Position numbers and translations under genes: made by a program. From NCBI RefSeq assembly GCF_001625595.1, contig NZ_AUXT01000167.1, positions 1 to 38,971 of the forward strand: 38,971 nt of DNA, given 5' to 3'. The DNA comes from Pseudoalteromonas luteoviolacea NCIMB 1942. GTDB lineage: Bacteria; Pseudomonadota; Gammaproteobacteria; Enterobacterales; Alteromonadaceae. Positions within the stretch are counted from its first letter, which is position 1. The number at the start of each line of letters is the position of its first letter. The notes under the pieces are model-generated. The model saw only the letters and a list, made by a program, of their open reading frames with translations. It was not told the origin of the DNA and did not search any database. Shown here one piece after another: positions 1 to 12,671 of the stretch.

Positions 1-120
<120 letters not shown>

Positions 121-126
121 CTAAAA

Positions 127-2241
127 TTACTTAACAGCGCGAGCTGCAATTATTGCGTCGGCAACGTTTTTCGCCGCTTCTGCGTACTTGGAGAATTCCA
201 TTGAGTACGAAGCACGACCTTGCGTTGCAGAACGTAAATCGGTTGCATAACCAAACATTTCAGACAGCGGTACTTGTGCATTTACAAGTTTAAGACCACC
301 AAAAGCGTCTTCCATACCTTCGATCATGCCGCGACGACGGTTTAAGTCGCCCACTACGTCACCCATGTTTTCTTCAGGGGTTGTGACTTCAACTTTCATA
401 ACAGGTTCTAAAAGCACTGGTTGCGCTTCTAAAGCACCGTTTCTGAAGCCTATTGAACCGGCGATCTTAAAGGCCATTTCATTTGAGTCAACATCGTGGA
501 AAGAACCGTCGAATAACGTTGCTTTCACACCTAACAGAGGATAGCCCGCAAGCACACCTTGTTTCATTTGCTCTTGAATACCTTTATCAACCGCTGGGAT
601 ATATTCCTTGGGAACTGTACCGCCTACAATTTCATTAACGAATTCGTAAGTTGGTGCATCTTCGTCAGAAAATTCCATTGGTTCCAATTTCAGCCATACG
701 TGACCATATTGACCACGACCACCTGATTGACGTACAAACTTACCTTCAGCTTCTACAGAGCCACGGATCGTTTCTCTGTATGCCACCTGCGGCTTACCAA
801 CGTTACATACAACGTTGAATTCACGTTTCATACGGTCAACAATGATATCTAGGTGAAGTTCACCCATACCAGAGATGATCGTTTGACCTGACTCTTCGTC
901 AGTTTCAACACGGAAAGACGGATCTTCTGCAGCCAGTTTACCCAGTGCAATACCCATTTTTTCCTGATCAGCGACTGTTTTCGGCTCTACCGCTACTGAG
1001 ATCACAGGCTCTGGAAATTCCATACGCTCTAATGTGATCACTGAATCTTGAGAACAAAGCGTGTCACCAGTGGTGACGTCTTTAAGTCCAATCGCAGCAG
1101 CAATATCACCAGCGCGAACTTCTTTAATTTCTTCGCGCGAGTTCGAGTGCATCTGAACAATACGACCAAAACGCTCTTTTTTACCCTTTACAGGATTATA
1201 AACAGAGTCACCTTGACCAACTGTACCAGAATAAACTCTGAAGAAAGTCAATGTACCAACAAATGGGTCTGTCGCAATCTTAAACGCCAACGCCGAAAAC
1301 GGCGCGTCGTCACTGGCTGGACGAGTAGCTTCAGATTCATCCTCAAGGATACCCTGAATCTCTTTAACCTCTGTTGGTGATGGCATGAATTCAATAACCG
1401 CATCAAGCACAGCTTGAACACCTTTGTTTTTGAATGCACTACCACATGACATTGGCACAATTTCGTTGTCCAATGTTAGTTGACGAATCGCAGACTTAAT
1501 CTCTTCTTCGCTCAACTCACCTTCTTCTAAATATTTGTCCATTAGTTCTTCAGTTGCTTCAGCTGCACTTTCCACTAAGTGAGAGTGCCACTCTTCAGCT
1601 AAGTCCTGAAGTTCTGCCGGAATCTCTTCATACGTAAAAGTCATACCCTGGTCACTTTCGTTCCAGTTAATGGCTTTCATTTTGATGAGATCAATAACAC
1701 CTTTAAATTCATCTTCAGCACCGATTGGTAACTGAATAGGCACAGGTGTCGCACCAAGGCGGTCTTTCACCTGATCCACAACTGCCAAGAAATCTGCACC
1801 TGTACGGTCCATCTTGTTAACGAAGATCATACGAGGAACTTCGTATTTATTGGCTTGACGCCAAACAGTTTCTGTTTGTGGTTGTACGCCTGATGAAGCA
1901 CAAAGAACAACAACTGCACCATCGAGTACACGCAAAGAGCGTTCTACTTCGATAGTAAAGTCTACGTGTCCTGGAGTATCAATAATATTGATGCGATGCT
2001 CAGGGAACTGAGCATCCATACCTTTCCAGAAACACGTTGTCGCAGCAGAAGTAATGGTAATACCACGCTCCTGCTCCTGCTCCATCCAGTCCATAGTTGC
2101 AGCACCATCATGTACCTCACCAATTTTGTGAGATAGACCAGTGTAGTAAAGTACACGTTCTGTCGTGGTGGTTTTACCTGCATCTACGTGAGCACAAATA
2201 CCGATGTTACGATAGCGCTCAATTGGAGTAGTACGTGCCAT
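127..2241 (-). CDS. fusA: Translation elongation factor G
   Basis: The 704-residue product is the usual length for EF-G, the GTPase that drives ribosomal translocation and, with RRF, ribosome recycling in the cytoplasm. GTPase motifs are all present: G1 AHVDAGKT at residues 17-24, G3 DTPGH at 88-92 and G4 NKMD at 142-145. Domains II to V follow, with the conserved domain IV stretch around [10 protein letters not shown]. The start matches known EF-G proteins ([20 protein letters not shown]). It lies 27 bases downstream of rpsG and 57 bases upstream of tuf, so it is part of the rpsL-rpsG-fusA-tuf operon. It is the canonical EF-G1 form rather than a diverged EF-G2 paralogue, judged by motif conservation and operon position. 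Confidence 0.98.
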   Translation of the reverse strand: MARTTPIERYRNIGICAHVDAGKTTTTERVLYYTGLSHKIGEVHDGAATMDWMEQEQERGITITSAATTCFWKGMDAQFPEHRINIIDTPGHVDFTIEVERSLRVLDGAVVVLCASSGVQPQTETVWRQANKYEVPRMIFVNKMDRTGADFLAVVDQVKDRLGATPVPIQLPIGAEDEFKGVIDLIKMKAINWNESDQGMTFTYEEIPAELQDLAEEWHSHLVESAAEATEELMDKYLEEGELSEEEIKSAIRQLTLDNEIVPMSCGSAFKNKGVQAVLDAVIEFMPSPTEVKEIQGILEDESEATRPASDDAPFSALAFKIATDPFVGTLTFFRVYSGTVGQGDSVYNPVKGKKERFGRIVQMHSNSREEIKEVRAGDIAAAIGLKDVTTGDTLCSQDSVITLERMEFPEPVISVAVEPKTVADQEKMGIALGKLAAEDPSFRVETDEESGQTIISGMGELHLDIIVDRMKREFNVVCNVGKPQVAYRETIRGSVEAEGKFVRQSGGRGQYGHVWLKLEPMEFSDEDAPTYEFVNEIVGGTVPKEYIPAVDKGIQEQMKQGVLAGYPLLGVKATLFDGSFHDVDSNEMAFKIAGSIGFRNGALEAQPVLLEPVMKVEVTTPEENMGDVVGDLNRRRGMIEGMEDAFGGLKLVNAQVPLSEMFGYATDLRSATQGRASYSMEFSKYAEAAKNVADAIIAARAVK

Positions 2242-2268
2242 AATATCCTCTTAAAGGTCTTGGGCAGA

Positions 2269-2739
2269 TTACCAACGGTAATGAGCGAATGCTTTGTTCG
2301 CTTCAGCCATACGGTGAACGTCTTCACGTTTCTTAACCGCAGTGCCTTTGTTATCCGCAGCGTCAAGGATCTCTTGTGCAAGACGAAGACCCATTGATTT
2401 CTCGCCACGCTTACGTGCAGAGTCTACTAACCAACGCATACCTAATGCGTTGCGACGAACTGGACGTACTTCAACTGGTACTTGGTATGTAGAACCACCA
2501 ACACGGCGAGATTTAACCTCAACCGCAGGGCGTACATTTTCAAGTGCAGCTTCAAAGATTTCAAGGTGCGACTTGCCTGATTTTTCAGCAGCCACGTCTA
2601 GCGCACCATATACGATTTTTTCAGCAGTAGATTTCTTGCCGTCTAACATTACTACGTTAACGAATTTAGCAAGAAGTTCTGATCCGAACTTCGGATCTGG
2701 AAGAATTTTACGTTGACCTATTACGCGTCTTCTAGGCAT
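2269..2739 (-). CDS. rpsG: 30S ribosomal protein S7
   Basis: The 156-residue product begins [20 protein letters not shown], typical of S7, which nucleates assembly of the 30S head by binding the 3' domain of 16S rRNA. A basic N-terminal arm and the conserved [13 protein letters not shown] segment (about residues 81-93) are visible. A GGAGAG ribosome binding site precedes the start at an ordinary distance. In E. coli, S7 represses its own operon by binding the rpsL-rpsG spacer; here the spacer is 101 bases and contains a small hairpin (2761-2781), but I cannot show that it is the S7 site. Confidence 0.98.
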   Translation of the reverse strand: MPRRRVIGQRKILPDPKFGSELLAKFVNVVMLDGKKSTAEKIVYGALDVAAEKSGKSHLEIFEAALENVRPAVEVKSRRVGGSTYQVPVEVRPVRRNALGMRWLVDSARKRGEKSMGLRLAQEILDAADNKGTAVKKREDVHRMAEANKAFAHYRW

Positions 2740-2760
2740 TTTATCTCTCCGATATCTTCA

Positions 2761-2781
2761 GGTTCGTTTCTTCAACGAATC
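2761..2781 (-). promoter_or_regulatory. Hairpin in the rpsL-rpsG spacer, possible S7 control site
   Basis: TTCGTT at 2763-2768 pairs with AACGAA at 2774-2779 around a five-base loop, and the stem can be extended by two pairs, one of them a wobble. It sits about 20 bases upstream of the rpsG ribosome binding site. S7 binding in this spacer is known in E. coli; extending it to this hairpin is inference, as the sequence is not obviously the same. Confidence 0.3.
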
Positions 2782-2840
2782 CCCAAAACAAATTATTTAA
2801 TATTAAAACTTAAGTGCTTGGCCTTACTAACGGAGAACCA

Positions 2841-3215
2841 TTAGCCCTTAGGACGTTTTGCACCGTACTTAGAACGACCTTGTTTACGATCGTTAACACC
2901 CGCACAGTCAAGCGCACCACGTACTGTGTGGAAACGCACACCTGGTAAGTCTTTAACACGACCACCACGGATTAGGATTACACTGTGCTCTTGAAGGTTG
3001 TGGCCTTCACCGCCAATGTAAGAAGTTACTTCGAAACCGTTCGTAAGACGAACACGCGCTACTTTACGTAATGCAGAGTTTGGTTTCTTTGGTGTAGTTG
3101 TATATACACGAGTACATACACCACGCTTTTGTGGACAAGCTTTAAGAGCAGCAGAGTTGCTCTTTGTAACCTTGCTGCGACGTGGCTTACGTACTAGCTG
3201 GTTAATAGTTGCCAT
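2841..3215 (-). CDS. rpsL: 30S ribosomal protein S12
   Basis: The 124-residue product is the usual length for S12, which monitors codon-anticodon pairing in the decoding centre. The [10 protein letters not shown] signature is at residues 42-51, with Lys43, and Lys88 lies in the [10 protein letters not shown] loop. These are the two lysines most often changed in streptomycin-resistant mutants; both are wild type here. An AGGAGCT ribosome binding site precedes the ATG. It is the first gene of the str operon, with its own strong promoter about 90 bases upstream. Confidence 0.98.
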   Translation of the reverse strand: MATINQLVRKPRRSKVTKSNSAALKACPQKRGVCTRVYTTTPKKPNSALRKVARVRLTNGFEVTSYIGGEGHNLQEHSVILIRGGRVKDLPGVRFHTVRGALDCAGVNDRKQGRSKYGAKRPKG

Positions 3216-3310
3216 TAAATAGCTCCTGATTAGTTAAAATTACTACTGAAAAAATAAAATCGCCCCAATTATTCGTGCCATTTTGATAGAACGAGTAAAT
3301 GGGTGGCCGA

Positions 3311-3339
3311 ATTTTAATGAGCAAAGATTAACCTGTCAA
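3311..3339 (-). promoter_or_regulatory. Strong sigma-70 promoter of the str operon (rpsL)
   Basis: Read on the minus strand, a perfect -35 box TTGACA (3334-3339) is followed after exactly 17 bases by a -10 box TAAAAT (3311-3316, five of six). Transcription would start near 3304, giving an rpsL leader of roughly 90 bases. It is the only promoter match of this quality in the spacer between rpoC and rpsL. Confidence 0.8.
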
Positions 3340-3601
3340 TAAAAATCCATTTCACGGCGGTATTTTTCGCTAATTTTGTTGTTTCGAGAGGATAAAGTGC
3401 CGAGTAAGGTACAAACGTAGAGGTGTATTACAAAGCCGAATCTGGACTACGTTTAATCACGATAAGAAGTCACTCATAATAAGCTCGACAAGCAACCTTA
3501 ATAAAGACTATGCCACAAACAATAGACTGTTAGATGATAACATGTTTTAGACTTCACTTCTTAACTAAGACCAACTGTATTAATTGCATGAGCCTCTGAT
3601 C

Positions 3602-3624
3602 AAAAAAGCCGTCCTAAGGACGGC
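3602..3624 (-). terminator. Rho-independent terminator of rpoC
   Basis: On the minus strand, stem GCCGTCC (3618-3624) and GGACGGC (3608-3614) closes a three-base loop and is followed directly by six U residues (3602-3607). It lies about 40 bases past the rpoC stop codon. The arms are flanked by A and T runs on both sides, so it could also stop plus-strand transcription. Confidence 0.9.
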
Positions 3625-3662
3625 TTTTTGCAATTATACTGAAATCAGTATTTAAGCGTGGC

Positions 3663-6600
3663 TTATTTGTTACCACCTAGTAAATCAGCATTAAGTGCAT
3701 CTGTAAGCGCTTGAGACGCTTCTTCTGCACTTACTGTTTGCTCTTCAACTGGAAGCTCGCTTTCTTTACGACGGTTGATGCGGTCTTGATGATATGCAAA
3801 ACCAGTACCCGCTGGGATTAGGCGACCAACGATTACGTTTTCTTTAAGACCACGCAGCTCATCACTCTTACCATTTACAGCAGCTTCTGTTAGAACACGT
3901 GTCGTCTCTTGGAACGATGCCGCAGAGATGAACGATTCAGTTGCAAGTGAAGCTTTAGTAATACCCATTAGCTGAATTTCAAATTTAGCTGGGATCTTAC
4001 CTTGCTTCTCAAGTTCACGGTTTGCAATGTTAACGCGTGCCACTTCAGCTTGTTCGCCTGCAAGAAACTCAGTGTCGCCACCGTCAAGGATGATACACTT
4101 ACGCAGCATCTGACGAACAATCGTTTCGATGTGCTTATCGTTAATCTTTACACCTTGTAGACGGTAAACTTCCTGAACCTCGTTCGTGATGTAGTTTGAT
4201 ACATCAGTCACGCCACGTAGACGCAGAATGTCATGCGGAGACTCAGGACCATCGGCGATAACTTCACCTTTAGCAACCTGTTCACCTTCGAACACGTTAA
4301 GCTGACGCCACTTAGGAATCATCTCTTCGTACGCATCACCTTGATCAGGTGTGATTACTAGACGCTTCTTACCTTTCGTCTCTTTACCGAAGCTCACTGC
4401 ACCTGTGATTTCAGCAAGGATTGCAGGATCTTTTGGCTTACGCGCTTCGAATAGGTCAGCAACTCGAGGTAGACCACCGGTAATATCTCGAGTCTTCGAA
4501 CCTTCTTGCGGGATACGTGCTAATACGTCACCCGGCTGAACAGTTGCGCCGTCTGTGATTTCAATCGTGGTGAATGAAGGCAGACGAATCTCTTGTAGGC
4601 CACGCTCTTCGTTTTCAATGATTAGCTTAGGCTCTTTTGCATTCACCTTAGCTAGATCTTTAACAACTACACGCGTTAGACCAGTTAACTCGTCAGTCTG
4701 TGCTTCAGTGTTTGAGTCATCGATATCGCTGAACGATACTTTTGACTGGTGCTCGATAACGATTGGGTGGCTATGCGGGTCCCACGTAGCAACAATGTCG
4801 TTACCTTTAACTTCAGCACCATCCTGTATAGAAAGAACTGCACCGTAAGGTACTTTATAACGTTCTTTCTCACGACCTTGCTCGTCGATAACTGTGATTT
4901 CTGTTGAACGTGAAGTCACAACGATCTTGCCATCAGTATTCAATACATATTTTGCATTGTGTAACTTCATGCTACCGTTGTTTTTAACTTGTACGCTGTT
5001 TTCAGCAGACGCTCTTGATGCTGCACCACCGATGTGGAATGTACGCATCGTAAGCTGTGTACCTGGCTCACCGATTGACTGAGCTGCGATTACACCGACT
5101 GCTTCACCTGGGTTGATGATGTGACCACGCGCAAGGTCACGACCGTAACAGAATGCACAAACACCAAAGTCATTTTCACATGTGATTACAGAACGTACTT
5201 TAACTTCGTCCACTGAATGCTCTTCTAATAGGTCACACAGTTTTTCGTCAAGCATTACATTACGCTCAACTAGTACTACGTCAGTACCAGGCTTACACAC
5301 GTCTTCTGCAACAACACGACCTAGAACACGCTCGCGAAGCGGCTCAACAACGTCACCACCTTCGATAAGCGGCTTCATTACTAGGCCTTCTAACGTGCCA
5401 CAATCTGATTCGTTGATAACCAAATCTTGCGCAACGTCTACTAGACGACGAGTTAGGTAACCCGAGTTCGCTGTCTTAAGTGCTGTATCGGCAAGACCTT
5501 TACGTGCACCGTGCGTCGAGATGAAGTACTGTAGTACGTTTAGACCTTCACGGAAGTTAGCTGTGATTGGCGTCTCGATGATTGAACCATCTGGACGTGC
5601 CATTAGACCACGCATACCCGCAAGCTGACGGATCTGAGCAGCACTACCACGTGCGCCCGAGTCGGCCATCATGAATACTGAGTTGAAAGAGTCTTGCTGC
5701 TCTTCTTCACCCTGTGCATTCACAACTGTATCTTTCGATAAGTTCGCCATCATTTCACGTGATAGGTTTTCGTTAACACGTGACCAGATATCGATAACTT
5801 TGTTGTACTTCTCACCCGCAGTTACAAGACCAGACTGGAACTGTTGGTTGATTTCAGCAACCTCAGCTTCAGCGCGCTCGATGATTTCAGTCTTCGTCGG
5901 TGGAATAACCATATCGTTAATACCGATAGATACACCTGACTTCATCGCGTAGTGGAAACCTGTATACATCACTTGGTCAGCAAACACGACTGTGTCTTTT
6001 AGACCTAGGCGACGGTAACACTCATTAAGAAGACCAGAGATCTGCTTCTTACCAAGTGCTCTGTTGATAAGTTCAAACGGTAGACCTTTTGGCATGATCA
6101 GTGAAAGGATCGCACGACCTACTGTTGTGTCAACAATGTGAGTTTTCTCCGAACGCTCGCCTGATTCTTCGTCAACAATTGTTTCTGTTAAACGAACTTT
6201 AACGCGTGCGTGAAGCTCAGCAGTACCTGTACGGTATGCTTTTTCTGCTTCTTTCGGGTCCTTAAACGCAATACCTTCACCCTTTGCATTGATGCGGTCA
6301 CGCGTCATGTAGTAAAGACCTAATACAACGTCCTGTGAAGGTACGATGATAGGCTCACCACTTGCAGGCGAAAGAATGTTGTTTGTAGACATCATTAGTG
6401 CACGTGCTTCTAGCTGTGCTTCTAATGTTAACGGTACGTGTACCGCCATTTGGTCACCATCGAAGTCAGCGTTATATGCCGCACACACCAATGGGTGTAG
6501 GTGGATCGCTTTACCTTCGATAAGAACCGGTTCAAATGCTTGGATACCAAGTCTGTGAAGTGTAGGAGCACGGTTCAATAGAACTGGGTGTTCACGGATC

Positions 6601-7844
6601 ACTTCATCAAGTACGTCCCAAACCTCTGGTACTTCACGCTCTACCATCTTCTTAGCAGCTTTGATGGTAGTCGCCATACCACGGCGCTCTAGCTTACCGT
6701 AGATGAATGGCTTGAATAGCTCTAGTGCCATTTTCTTCGGAAGACCACACTGGTGAAGTTTCAGCGTTGGACCAACTGTGATTACAGAACGGCCTGAGTA
6801 GTCAACACGCTTACCAAGAAGGTTTTGACGGAAACGACCTTGCTTACCTTTGATCATGTCTGCAAGCGATTTAAGTGGACGCTTGTTAGAACCTGTGATC
6901 GCACGACCACGACGACCGTTATCAAGTAGTGCATCTACCGCTTCTTGTAACATACGCTTTTCGTTACGTACGATGATGTCTGGTGCAGCTAGGTCAAGTA
7001 GACGCTTCAGACGGTTGTTACGGTTGATAACACGACGGTACAAGTCGTTCAGATCTGAAGTCGCGAAACGACCGCCATCTAGTGGAACTAGTGGACGTAG
7101 ATCAGGTGGAAGTACTGGTAGCACGCTCATGATCATCCACTCAGGGTTGTTACCTGATTGGTGGAACGATTCCATAAGCTTAAGACGTTTAGTAATTTTC
7201 TTACGCTTAGTCTCAGAGTTAATCGTTGGTAACTCTTCACGCATTTCTGCGATTAACTGACCAAGGTCTAGTTCGCGAAGTAGATCAAGTACAGCTTCTG
7301 CCCCCATCTTCGCTTCGAATTCATCACCATGCTCTTCTAGTGCATCTAGGTACTCTTCTTCACCTAATAGCTGACCACGCTCAAGTGTTGTCATGCCAGG
7401 CTCTGTTACTACGAAAGATTCGAAGTACAGTACACGTTCGATGTCACGTAGCGTCATATCAAGCATTAAGCCGATACGAGATGGAAGTGATTTAAGGAAC
7501 CAAATATGCGCAACTGGACTCGCAAGTTCAATGTGACCCATACGGTCACGACGCACTTTAGTTAGTGTAACTTCAACGCCACACTTCTCACAAATAACAC
7601 CACGGTGCTTTAATCGCTTGTATTTACCACACAAACATTCGTAATCTTTTACTGGGCCGAAAATACGGGCACAGAATAAGCCGTCACGCTCAGGCTTGAA
7701 AGTACGGTAGTTGATTGTCTCAGGTTTCTTTACTTCACCGTATGACCATGAGCGAACCATGTCTGGCGAAGAAAGACCAATGCGAATTGCATCGAATTCT
7801 TCGGTCTTATTTTGTTGCTTCAGAAACTTAAGTAAGTCTTTCAC
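3663..7844 (-). CDS. rpoC: DNA-directed RNA polymerase subunit beta'
   Basis: The 1393-residue product carries half of the active-site cleft and the clamp of RNA polymerase. The N-terminal zinc-binding cysteines are at residues 70, 72, 85 and 88. The catalytic Mg-binding motif NADFDGDQ is at 458-465, with Asp460, Asp462 and Asp464 at the same positions as in E. coli. The second zinc-site region ([16 protein letters not shown]) and the trigger-loop and bridge-helix region are intact. It follows rpoB after 104 bases and ends at a strong intrinsic terminator. Its length and motifs are ordinary, with no insertion or frameshift seen. Confidence 0.99.
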   Translation of the reverse strand: MKDLLKFLKQQNKTEEFDAIRIGLSSPDMVRSWSYGEVKKPETINYRTFKPERDGLFCARIFGPVKDYECLCGKYKRLKHRGVICEKCGVEVTLTKVRRDRMGHIELASPVAHIWFLKSLPSRIGLMLDMTLRDIERVLYFESFVVTEPGMTTLERGQLLGEEEYLDALEEHGDEFEAKMGAEAVLDLLRELDLGQLIAEMREELPTINSETKRKKITKRLKLMESFHQSGNNPEWMIMSVLPVLPPDLRPLVPLDGGRFATSDLNDLYRRVINRNNRLKRLLDLAAPDIIVRNEKRMLQEAVDALLDNGRRGRAITGSNKRPLKSLADMIKGKQGRFRQNLLGKRVDYSGRSVITVGPTLKLHQCGLPKKMALELFKPFIYGKLERRGMATTIKAAKKMVEREVPEVWDVLDEVIREHPVLLNRAPTLHRLGIQAFEPVLIEGKAIHLHPLVCAAYNADFDGDQMAVHVPLTLEAQLEARALMMSTNNILSPASGEPIIVPSQDVVLGLYYMTRDRINAKGEGIAFKDPKEAEKAYRTGTAELHARVKVRLTETIVDEESGERSEKTHIVDTTVGRAILSLIMPKGLPFELINRALGKKQISGLLNECYRRLGLKDTVVFADQVMYTGFHYAMKSGVSIGINDMVIPPTKTEIIERAEAEVAEINQQFQSGLVTAGEKYNKVIDIWSRVNENLSREMMANLSKDTVVNAQGEEEQQDSFNSVFMMADSGARGSAAQIRQLAGMRGLMARPDGSIIETPITANFREGLNVLQYFISTHGARKGLADTALKTANSGYLTRRLVDVAQDLVINESDCGTLEGLVMKPLIEGGDVVEPLRERVLGRVVAEDVCKPGTDVVLVERNVMLDEKLCDLLEEHSVDEVKVRSVITCENDFGVCAFCYGRDLARGHIINPGEAVGVIAAQSIGEPGTQLTMRTFHIGGAASRASAENSVQVKNNGSMKLHNAKYVLNTDGKIVVTSRSTEITVIDEQGREKERYKVPYGAVLSIQDGAEVKGNDIVATWDPHSHPIVIEHQSKVSFSDIDDSNTEAQTDELTGLTRVVVKDLAKVNAKEPKLIIENEERGLQEIRLPSFTTIEITDGATVQPGDVLARIPQEGSKTRDITGGLPRVADLFEARKPKDPAILAEITGAVSFGKETKGKKRLVITPDQGDAYEEMIPKWRQLNVFEGEQVAKGEVIADGPESPHDILRLRGVTDVSNYITNEVQEVYRLQGVKINDKHIETIVRQMLRKCIILDGGDTEFLAGEQAEVARVNIANRELEKQGKIPAKFEIQLMGITKASLATESFISAASFQETTRVLTEAAVNGKSDELRGLKENVIVGRLIPAGTGFAYHQDRINRRKESELPVEEQTVSAEEASQALTDALNADLLGGNK

Positions 7845-7948
7845 CTTAGCTCTCCTGTCGGAGTTAATCTTGAGGGCAAGCAGTGCTCACCCCTTCATTC
7901 TTTACAGTTACAGTCCGGGTTGGCAGCTCCACAGAGCTGCCGGTCGGA

Positions 7949-10900
7949 TTAACTTTCTTCCAACTCGATGTTGATACCTAGCGAGCGGATTTCTTTCAAC
8001 AATACGTTGAATGACTCTGGCATACCCGGTTCCATCTTGTGGTTACCGTCTACGATGTTTTTATACATCTTCGTACGACCGTTTACGTCATCCGACTTAA
8101 CTGTCAACATTTCCTGTAGTGTATAGGCAGCACCGTATGCTTCTAATGCCCATACCTCCATCTCACCGAAACGCTGTCCACCGAACTGTGCTTTACCACC
8201 CAGCGGCTGCTGAGTAACAAGGCTGTAAGAACCAGTTGAACGCGCGTGCATCTTGTCGTCTACTAAGTGGTTTAGTTTCAGCATGTACATGTAACCAACG
8301 GTTACTTGACGCTCAAACGCATCACCGGTACGACCATCATAAAGCGTAACCTGACCACTTGACGGGTAACCACCAAGCTCTAGTAGCTCTTTGATTTCGC
8401 TTTCTTTAGCACCATCGAATGCTGGCGTCGCGATTGGTAGACCACCTTTAAGGTTGTTAGCTAGACGACGAACTTCGTCATCAGAGAAGCTAGCAATGTC
8501 TACTTCTTGACGGCAGTCACCAAGCTCATACGCTTTCTTGATGAATTCACGCAGCTCATGGAGCTCCGCTTGCTCTTTCATCATGTCTTCGATGCGCTCA
8601 CCGATACCACGTGCAGCCAGACCCATATGTGTTTCTAGGATCTGACCGATGTTCATACGAGACGGTACACCTAGTGGGTTAAGAACGATATCTACCGTAC
8701 GACCTCTTTCATCGTAAGGCATATCTTCTACTGGTACGATTGTCGAGATAACACCTTTGTTACCGTGACGACCAGCCATCTTATCACCCGGTTGGATACG
8801 ACGTTTAACAGCTAGGTAAACTTTAACAATCTTAAGAACACCTGGCGCAAGATCATCACCTTGTGTGATCTTGCGACGCTTGTTCTCAAACTTCTTGTCG
8901 TATTCAGCTTTCAGCTCGTCATACTGCGCTGCAAGTTGCTCAAGTTCTGCTTGTTGCGCTTCGTCAGCAAGGCTCTGAGTCAGTAGCTTCTCTGCACCTA
9001 GAAGTGCAATTGCTTCTTCATTTTGACCAGATTCAACAAGTAGTTTACGTGCACGAGTTAAGATACCGCCTTCAAGAATCTTGAATTCTTCGTTGAAGTC
9101 TTTTTTCGCTTCACGAAGCTGCATCTCTTCAACTTCTAGTGCACGCTTGTCTTTCTCCACGCCATCACGTGTGAATACTTGAACGTCAATAACAGTACCA
9201 GATACTGAATTTGGTACACGTAACGAGCTGTCTTTAACGTCAGATGCTTTCTCACCGAAGATAGCGCGCAGTAGCTTCTCTTCTGGTGTAAGCTGCGTTT
9301 CACCTTTAGGCGTTACTTTACCTACTAGGATGTCGCCGCCTTTAACTTCAGCACCGATGTAAACAACACCAGACTCGTCAAGTTTGCCAAGTGCTGACTC
9401 ACCTACGTTAGGGATATCAGCTGTGATCTCTTCTGGACCAAGCTTAGTATCACGCGCGATACATTGAAGCTCTTGGATGTGGATCGTAGTTAGGCGATCT
9501 TCTTGTACAACTCGCTCAGAAAGTAGGATTGAATCCTCGAAGTTGTAACCATTCCAAGGCATGAACGCAACACGTAAGTTCTGACCAAGTGCCAAGTCAC
9601 CAAGGTCTGTTGAAGGACCATCGGCAAGTACGTCACCGCGTACTACAGGCTCACCAACCATACAAGTTGGCTTTTGGTTGATACAAGTGTTTTGGTTCGA
9701 GCGCGTGTACTTAGTTAAGTTGTAAATGTCGATACCCGCTTCACCTGGAACGCGCTCATCTTCATTTACGTTTACAACGATACGGCTCGCATCAGCATAC
9801 TTAACTACACCGCCACGCTTAGCAACGATTGTTACACCTGAGTCTTTTGCAAGTGTACGTTCGATACCTGTACCTACTAACGGCTTATCAGCACGTAATG
9901 TTGGTACTGCTTGACGTTGCATGTTCGATCCCATCAATGCACGGTTCGCATCATCGTGCTCAAGGAGTGGGATAAGTGCCGCTGCCACAGAAATAACCTG
10001 CTGTGGAGATACATCCATATACTGGATGCTGTCGCTAAGCATAAAGGTTGATTCACCCTTATGACGACATGGAATTAGCTCTTCTGCAAACTGGTTTTCT
10101 TCGGTCAAGTTTGTATTCGCCTGTGCGATTACGAACTGACCTTCTTCGATTGCAGATAGATAATCAACTTCGTCAGTCACAACACCATCAACAACTTTAC
10201 GGTATGGTGTCTCTAGGAAACCATAGTCGTTAGTGCGAGCGTACGTTGACAATGAGTTGATTAGACCGATGTTTGGACCTTCAGGCGTTTCGATTGGACA
10301 AACACGACCATAGTGAGTTACGTGTACGTCACGTACTTCGAAGCCCGCACGCTCACGAGTCAAACCACCCGGACCTAATGCAGAAATACGACGCTTATGC
10401 GTTACTTCTGAAAGCGGGTTGTTTTGGTCCATGAACTGTGACAACTGAGAAGAACCGAAGAATTCTTTAACAGCTGCCGAAATCGGTTTCGCATTGATCA
10501 AATCTTGTGGCATCACATTATCTAGATCACCTAGACTTAGACGCTCACGAACAGCACGTTCAACACGTACTAGACCAACACGGAATTGGTTTTCAGCCAT
10601 TTCACCAACAGAACGAATACGACGGTTACCTAAGTGGTCGATATCATCCACTTCACCTTTACCGTTACGAATGTCGATTAGTACTTTCATAACAGAAACG
10701 ATGTCTTCTTTGCTCAGAATACCAGGGCCTGTGTCTGAGTTATAACCAACACGGCTATTGAACTTCATACGACCAACAGTTGATAGGTCGTAACGATCAT
10801 CAGAGAAGAATAGGTTGTCGAATAAAGCTTCTGCCGCGTCTTTCGTTGGTGGCTCGCCTGGGCGCATCATGCGGTAGATTTCTACCAATGCTTCTAGGCG

Positions 10901-11974
10901 GTTTGAAGAAGAATCAATACGAACTGTCTCAGACATGTACGCACCGCTATCTACTTCGTTGATATACAGTGTATCAATCTTAGTGTGGCCGGCCTTCACA
11001 AGTTCTGCCATCAACTCAAGCGACAATTCAGCGTTCGCTTCAGCGATGATTTCACCTGTTGACTCATCGATGTAGTTTTTAGCTATAACACGACCAATGA
11101 TGTACTCATGCGGTACTTCAAGTTGCGTGAGACCTTTTTTCTCGATGTTTTTGATATGACGAGCTGTGATACGACGGCCCTGCTCAACCAGTACTTCACC
11201 TTCTGCATCTTTTAGATCAAATGCAGCAGTCTCACCACGTAGGCGAGCTGGTACTAGTTCCATCATCACTTTACCGTTTAATACTTCAAACGCTGTCGTC
11301 TCGAAGAACAACTCAAGAATCTCTTCAGTTGTGAACTCAAGTGCACGTAAAATGATTGAAGCTGGTAGCTTACGACGACGGTCAATACGAACGAATAGGT
11401 TATCTTTAACATCGAATTCAAAGTCTAACCATGAACCACGGTAAGGGATAACACGTGCATTATAAAGCACTTTACCCGAAGAGTGTGATTTACCGCGGTC
11501 GTTATCAAAGAATACACCAGGTGAACGGTGTAGCTGAGAAACGATAACACGCTCGGTACCGTTGATAACGAAAGTACCTGTGTCTGTCATGAGCGGGATC
11601 TCGCCCATGTAAACTTCTTGCTCTTTAATGTCTTTTACTGTGCCTGGCGCTTCTTTGTCCATTAGCACAAGACGTAATTTAACGCGAAGTGGAGCAGAAT
11701 AAGTCACACCGCGAATTTGACATTCTTTTACATCGAATACTGGTTCTCCGATACGGTAACTCACGTATTGAAGTTCAGAATTGCCCGAGTAGCTTTTGAT
11801 TGGAAACACAGAACGGAATGCAGCTTCCAATCCAGTATCGCCATCCGCGTCTGGAGTAATGAATTTTTTGAACGATTCCAACTGCGTTTGCAAAAGGAAA
11901 GGTATATCCAAAACTTGTGGACGTTTACCAAAATCCTTACGGATACGTTTCTTTTCAGAATAAGAGTAAGCCAT
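7949..11974 (-). CDS. rpoB: DNA-directed RNA polymerase subunit beta
   Basis: I place the start at the ATG at 11974, giving [19 protein letters not shown], the conserved beginning of beta, with a GAGGAA ribosome binding site just upstream; an in-frame extension to 12037 is not conserved. The 1341-residue product is one shorter than the E. coli protein. With this start the rifampicin-resistance region keeps E. coli numbering exactly: [16 protein letters not shown] begins at 507, with wild-type Asp516, His526 and Ser531. Beta forms the pincer opposite beta' and holds part of the active site. It is co-transcribed with rplJL through an attenuator-like spacer and is followed by rpoC. Confidence 0.98.
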   Translation of the reverse strand: MAYSYSEKKRIRKDFGKRPQVLDIPFLLQTQLESFKKFITPDADGDTGLEAAFRSVFPIKSYSGNSELQYVSYRIGEPVFDVKECQIRGVTYSAPLRVKLRLVLMDKEAPGTVKDIKEQEVYMGEIPLMTDTGTFVINGTERVIVSQLHRSPGVFFDNDRGKSHSSGKVLYNARVIPYRGSWLDFEFDVKDNLFVRIDRRRKLPASIILRALEFTTEEILELFFETTAFEVLNGKVMMELVPARLRGETAAFDLKDAEGEVLVEQGRRITARHIKNIEKKGLTQLEVPHEYIIGRVIAKNYIDESTGEIIAEANAELSLELMAELVKAGHTKIDTLYINEVDSGAYMSETVRIDSSSNRLEALVEIYRMMRPGEPPTKDAAEALFDNLFFSDDRYDLSTVGRMKFNSRVGYNSDTGPGILSKEDIVSVMKVLIDIRNGKGEVDDIDHLGNRRIRSVGEMAENQFRVGLVRVERAVRERLSLGDLDNVMPQDLINAKPISAAVKEFFGSSQLSQFMDQNNPLSEVTHKRRISALGPGGLTRERAGFEVRDVHVTHYGRVCPIETPEGPNIGLINSLSTYARTNDYGFLETPYRKVVDGVVTDEVDYLSAIEEGQFVIAQANTNLTEENQFAEELIPCRHKGESTFMLSDSIQYMDVSPQQVISVAAALIPLLEHDDANRALMGSNMQRQAVPTLRADKPLVGTGIERTLAKDSGVTIVAKRGGVVKYADASRIVVNVNEDERVPGEAGIDIYNLTKYTRSNQNTCINQKPTCMVGEPVVRGDVLADGPSTDLGDLALGQNLRVAFMPWNGYNFEDSILLSERVVQEDRLTTIHIQELQCIARDTKLGPEEITADIPNVGESALGKLDESGVVYIGAEVKGGDILVGKVTPKGETQLTPEEKLLRAIFGEKASDVKDSSLRVPNSVSGTVIDVQVFTRDGVEKDKRALEVEEMQLREAKKDFNEEFKILEGGILTRARKLLVESGQNEEAIALLGAEKLLTQSLADEAQQAELEQLAAQYDELKAEYDKKFENKRRKITQGDDLAPGVLKIVKVYLAVKRRIQPGDKMAGRHGNKGVISTIVPVEDMPYDERGRTVDIVLNPLGVPSRMNIGQILETHMGLAARGIGERIEDMMKEQAELHELREFIKKAYELGDCRQEVDIASFSDDEVRRLANNLKGGLPIATPAFDGAKESEIKELLELGGYPSSGQVTLYDGRTGDAFERQVTVGYMYMLKLNHLVDDKMHARSTGSYSLVTQQPLGGKAQFGGQRFGEMEVWALEAYGAAYTLQEMLTVKSDDVNGRTKMYKNIVDGNHKMEPGMPESFNVLLKEIRSLGINIELEES

Positions 11975-12164
11975 GGGGTTCCTCAGCTTGCTGATCTTTG
12001 ACCCAACCTGTTCATGCAGAACAGCATTCATTGGCATCTAAGCCATGATAACAACATCTAAATTGTCTTCCCAAATTCAGCAGTTCCCAAAAAGATTAAA
12101 CAATTGAAAAACATGAAGAATTTAGGTTTTATTGCGCAATAGTAATACTTTCGCTCTAGAGCGC

Positions 12165-12196
12165 AAAAGGGCCGGTGATTAAAAAATCACCAGCCC
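12165..12196 (-). terminator. Partial terminator (attenuator) between rplL and rpoB
   Basis: On the minus strand an arm of 12 bases (12185-12196) pairs with 12169-12180 around a UUUU loop, with one G-U pair, and is followed by only four U residues (12165-12168). It lies about 40 bases past the rplL stop. In E. coli an attenuator in the same spacer lowers rpoBC expression relative to the ribosomal proteins; the short U run fits partial read-through. The structure is seen; its strength is inferred. Confidence 0.7.
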
Positions 12197-12197
12197 T

Positions 12198-12215
12198 TGC
12201 CTGATTTCTCAGGCA
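12198..12215 (-). other. Second hairpin in the rplL-rpoB spacer, possible RNase III site
   Basis: TGCCTGA (12198-12204) pairs with TCAGGCA (12209-12215) around a four-base loop. It has no U run. It stands between the rplL stop and the attenuator-like hairpin. E. coli has an RNase III processing site in the same spacer, so a processing role is possible but not shown. Confidence 0.4.
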
Positions 12216-12236
12216 GCGAACCTAGCGTATGCTAGA

Positions 12237-12599
12237 TTACTTGATCTCAACTTCAGCACCAGCTTCTTCAAGATCTTTCTTAAGTGCTTCAGCTTCTTCT
12301 TTAGAAACAGCTTCTTTGATTGGCGTAGGAGCAGACTCAACAAGAGCTTTTGCTTCTTTAAGGCCAAGACCAGTTGCACCACGTACAGCTTTGATAGCAG
12401 CAACTTTGTTACCGCCAGCGCCAGCTAGGATTACGTCGAACTCAGTCTTTTCTTCAGCAGCTTCAGCAGGGCCAGCAGCAACAACAGCAGCAGCCGCAGT
12501 TACGCCGAATTTTTCTTCCATTGCTTCAACTAGTTCAACAACTTCCATTACTGACATTTCAGCAATCGCGTCAAGGATTTGGTCTTTAGTTACAGACAT
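12237..12599 (-). CDS. rplL: 50S ribosomal protein L7/L12
   Basis: The 120-residue acidic product is the stalk protein that recruits elongation factors to the ribosome; several dimers sit on one L10. The N-terminal dimerisation helices (about 1-33), an Ala-rich hinge (about 35-52) and the C-terminal domain with [13 protein letters not shown] (about residues 70-90) are clear. A TTAGGA ribosome binding site precedes the ATG. It lies 72 bases after rplJ. The C-terminal sequence is fully typical. Confidence 0.98.
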   Translation of the reverse strand: MSVTKDQILDAIAEMSVMEVVELVEAMEEKFGVTAAAAVVAAGPAEAAEEKTEFDVILAGAGGNKVAAIKAVRGATGLGLKEAKALVESAPTPIKEAVSKEEAEALKKDLEEAGAEVEIK

Positions 12600-12671
12600 T
12601 TTAAGTTTCCTAATTAATCACGAACCCATGAGGTTCAAAAAAATTTATTGATGAAAGTGTAAAAGGTGCGA

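Larger units (their letters stand above)
3216..3662. other. 447-base spacer between rpoC and rpsL
   Basis: No gene is supported here. It contains the rpoC terminator (3602-3624) and the rpsL promoter (3311-3339). I see nothing recognisable in about 3340-3600, which holds no convincing open frame or strong repeat. Confidence 0.7.

Noticed and set aside
1048..1380. Open frame opposite fusA
   Set aside because: It is a shadow of the highly constrained fusA coding strand with no start signal of its own. The same holds for the many frames opposite rpoB and rpoC, for example 6850-7260 and 11166-11444.
11975..12037. Upstream extension of rpoB by 21 codons
   Set aside because: The extension lies in the spacer, is not conserved in beta subunits, and the ATG at 11974 has a good ribosome binding site and exact family alignment.
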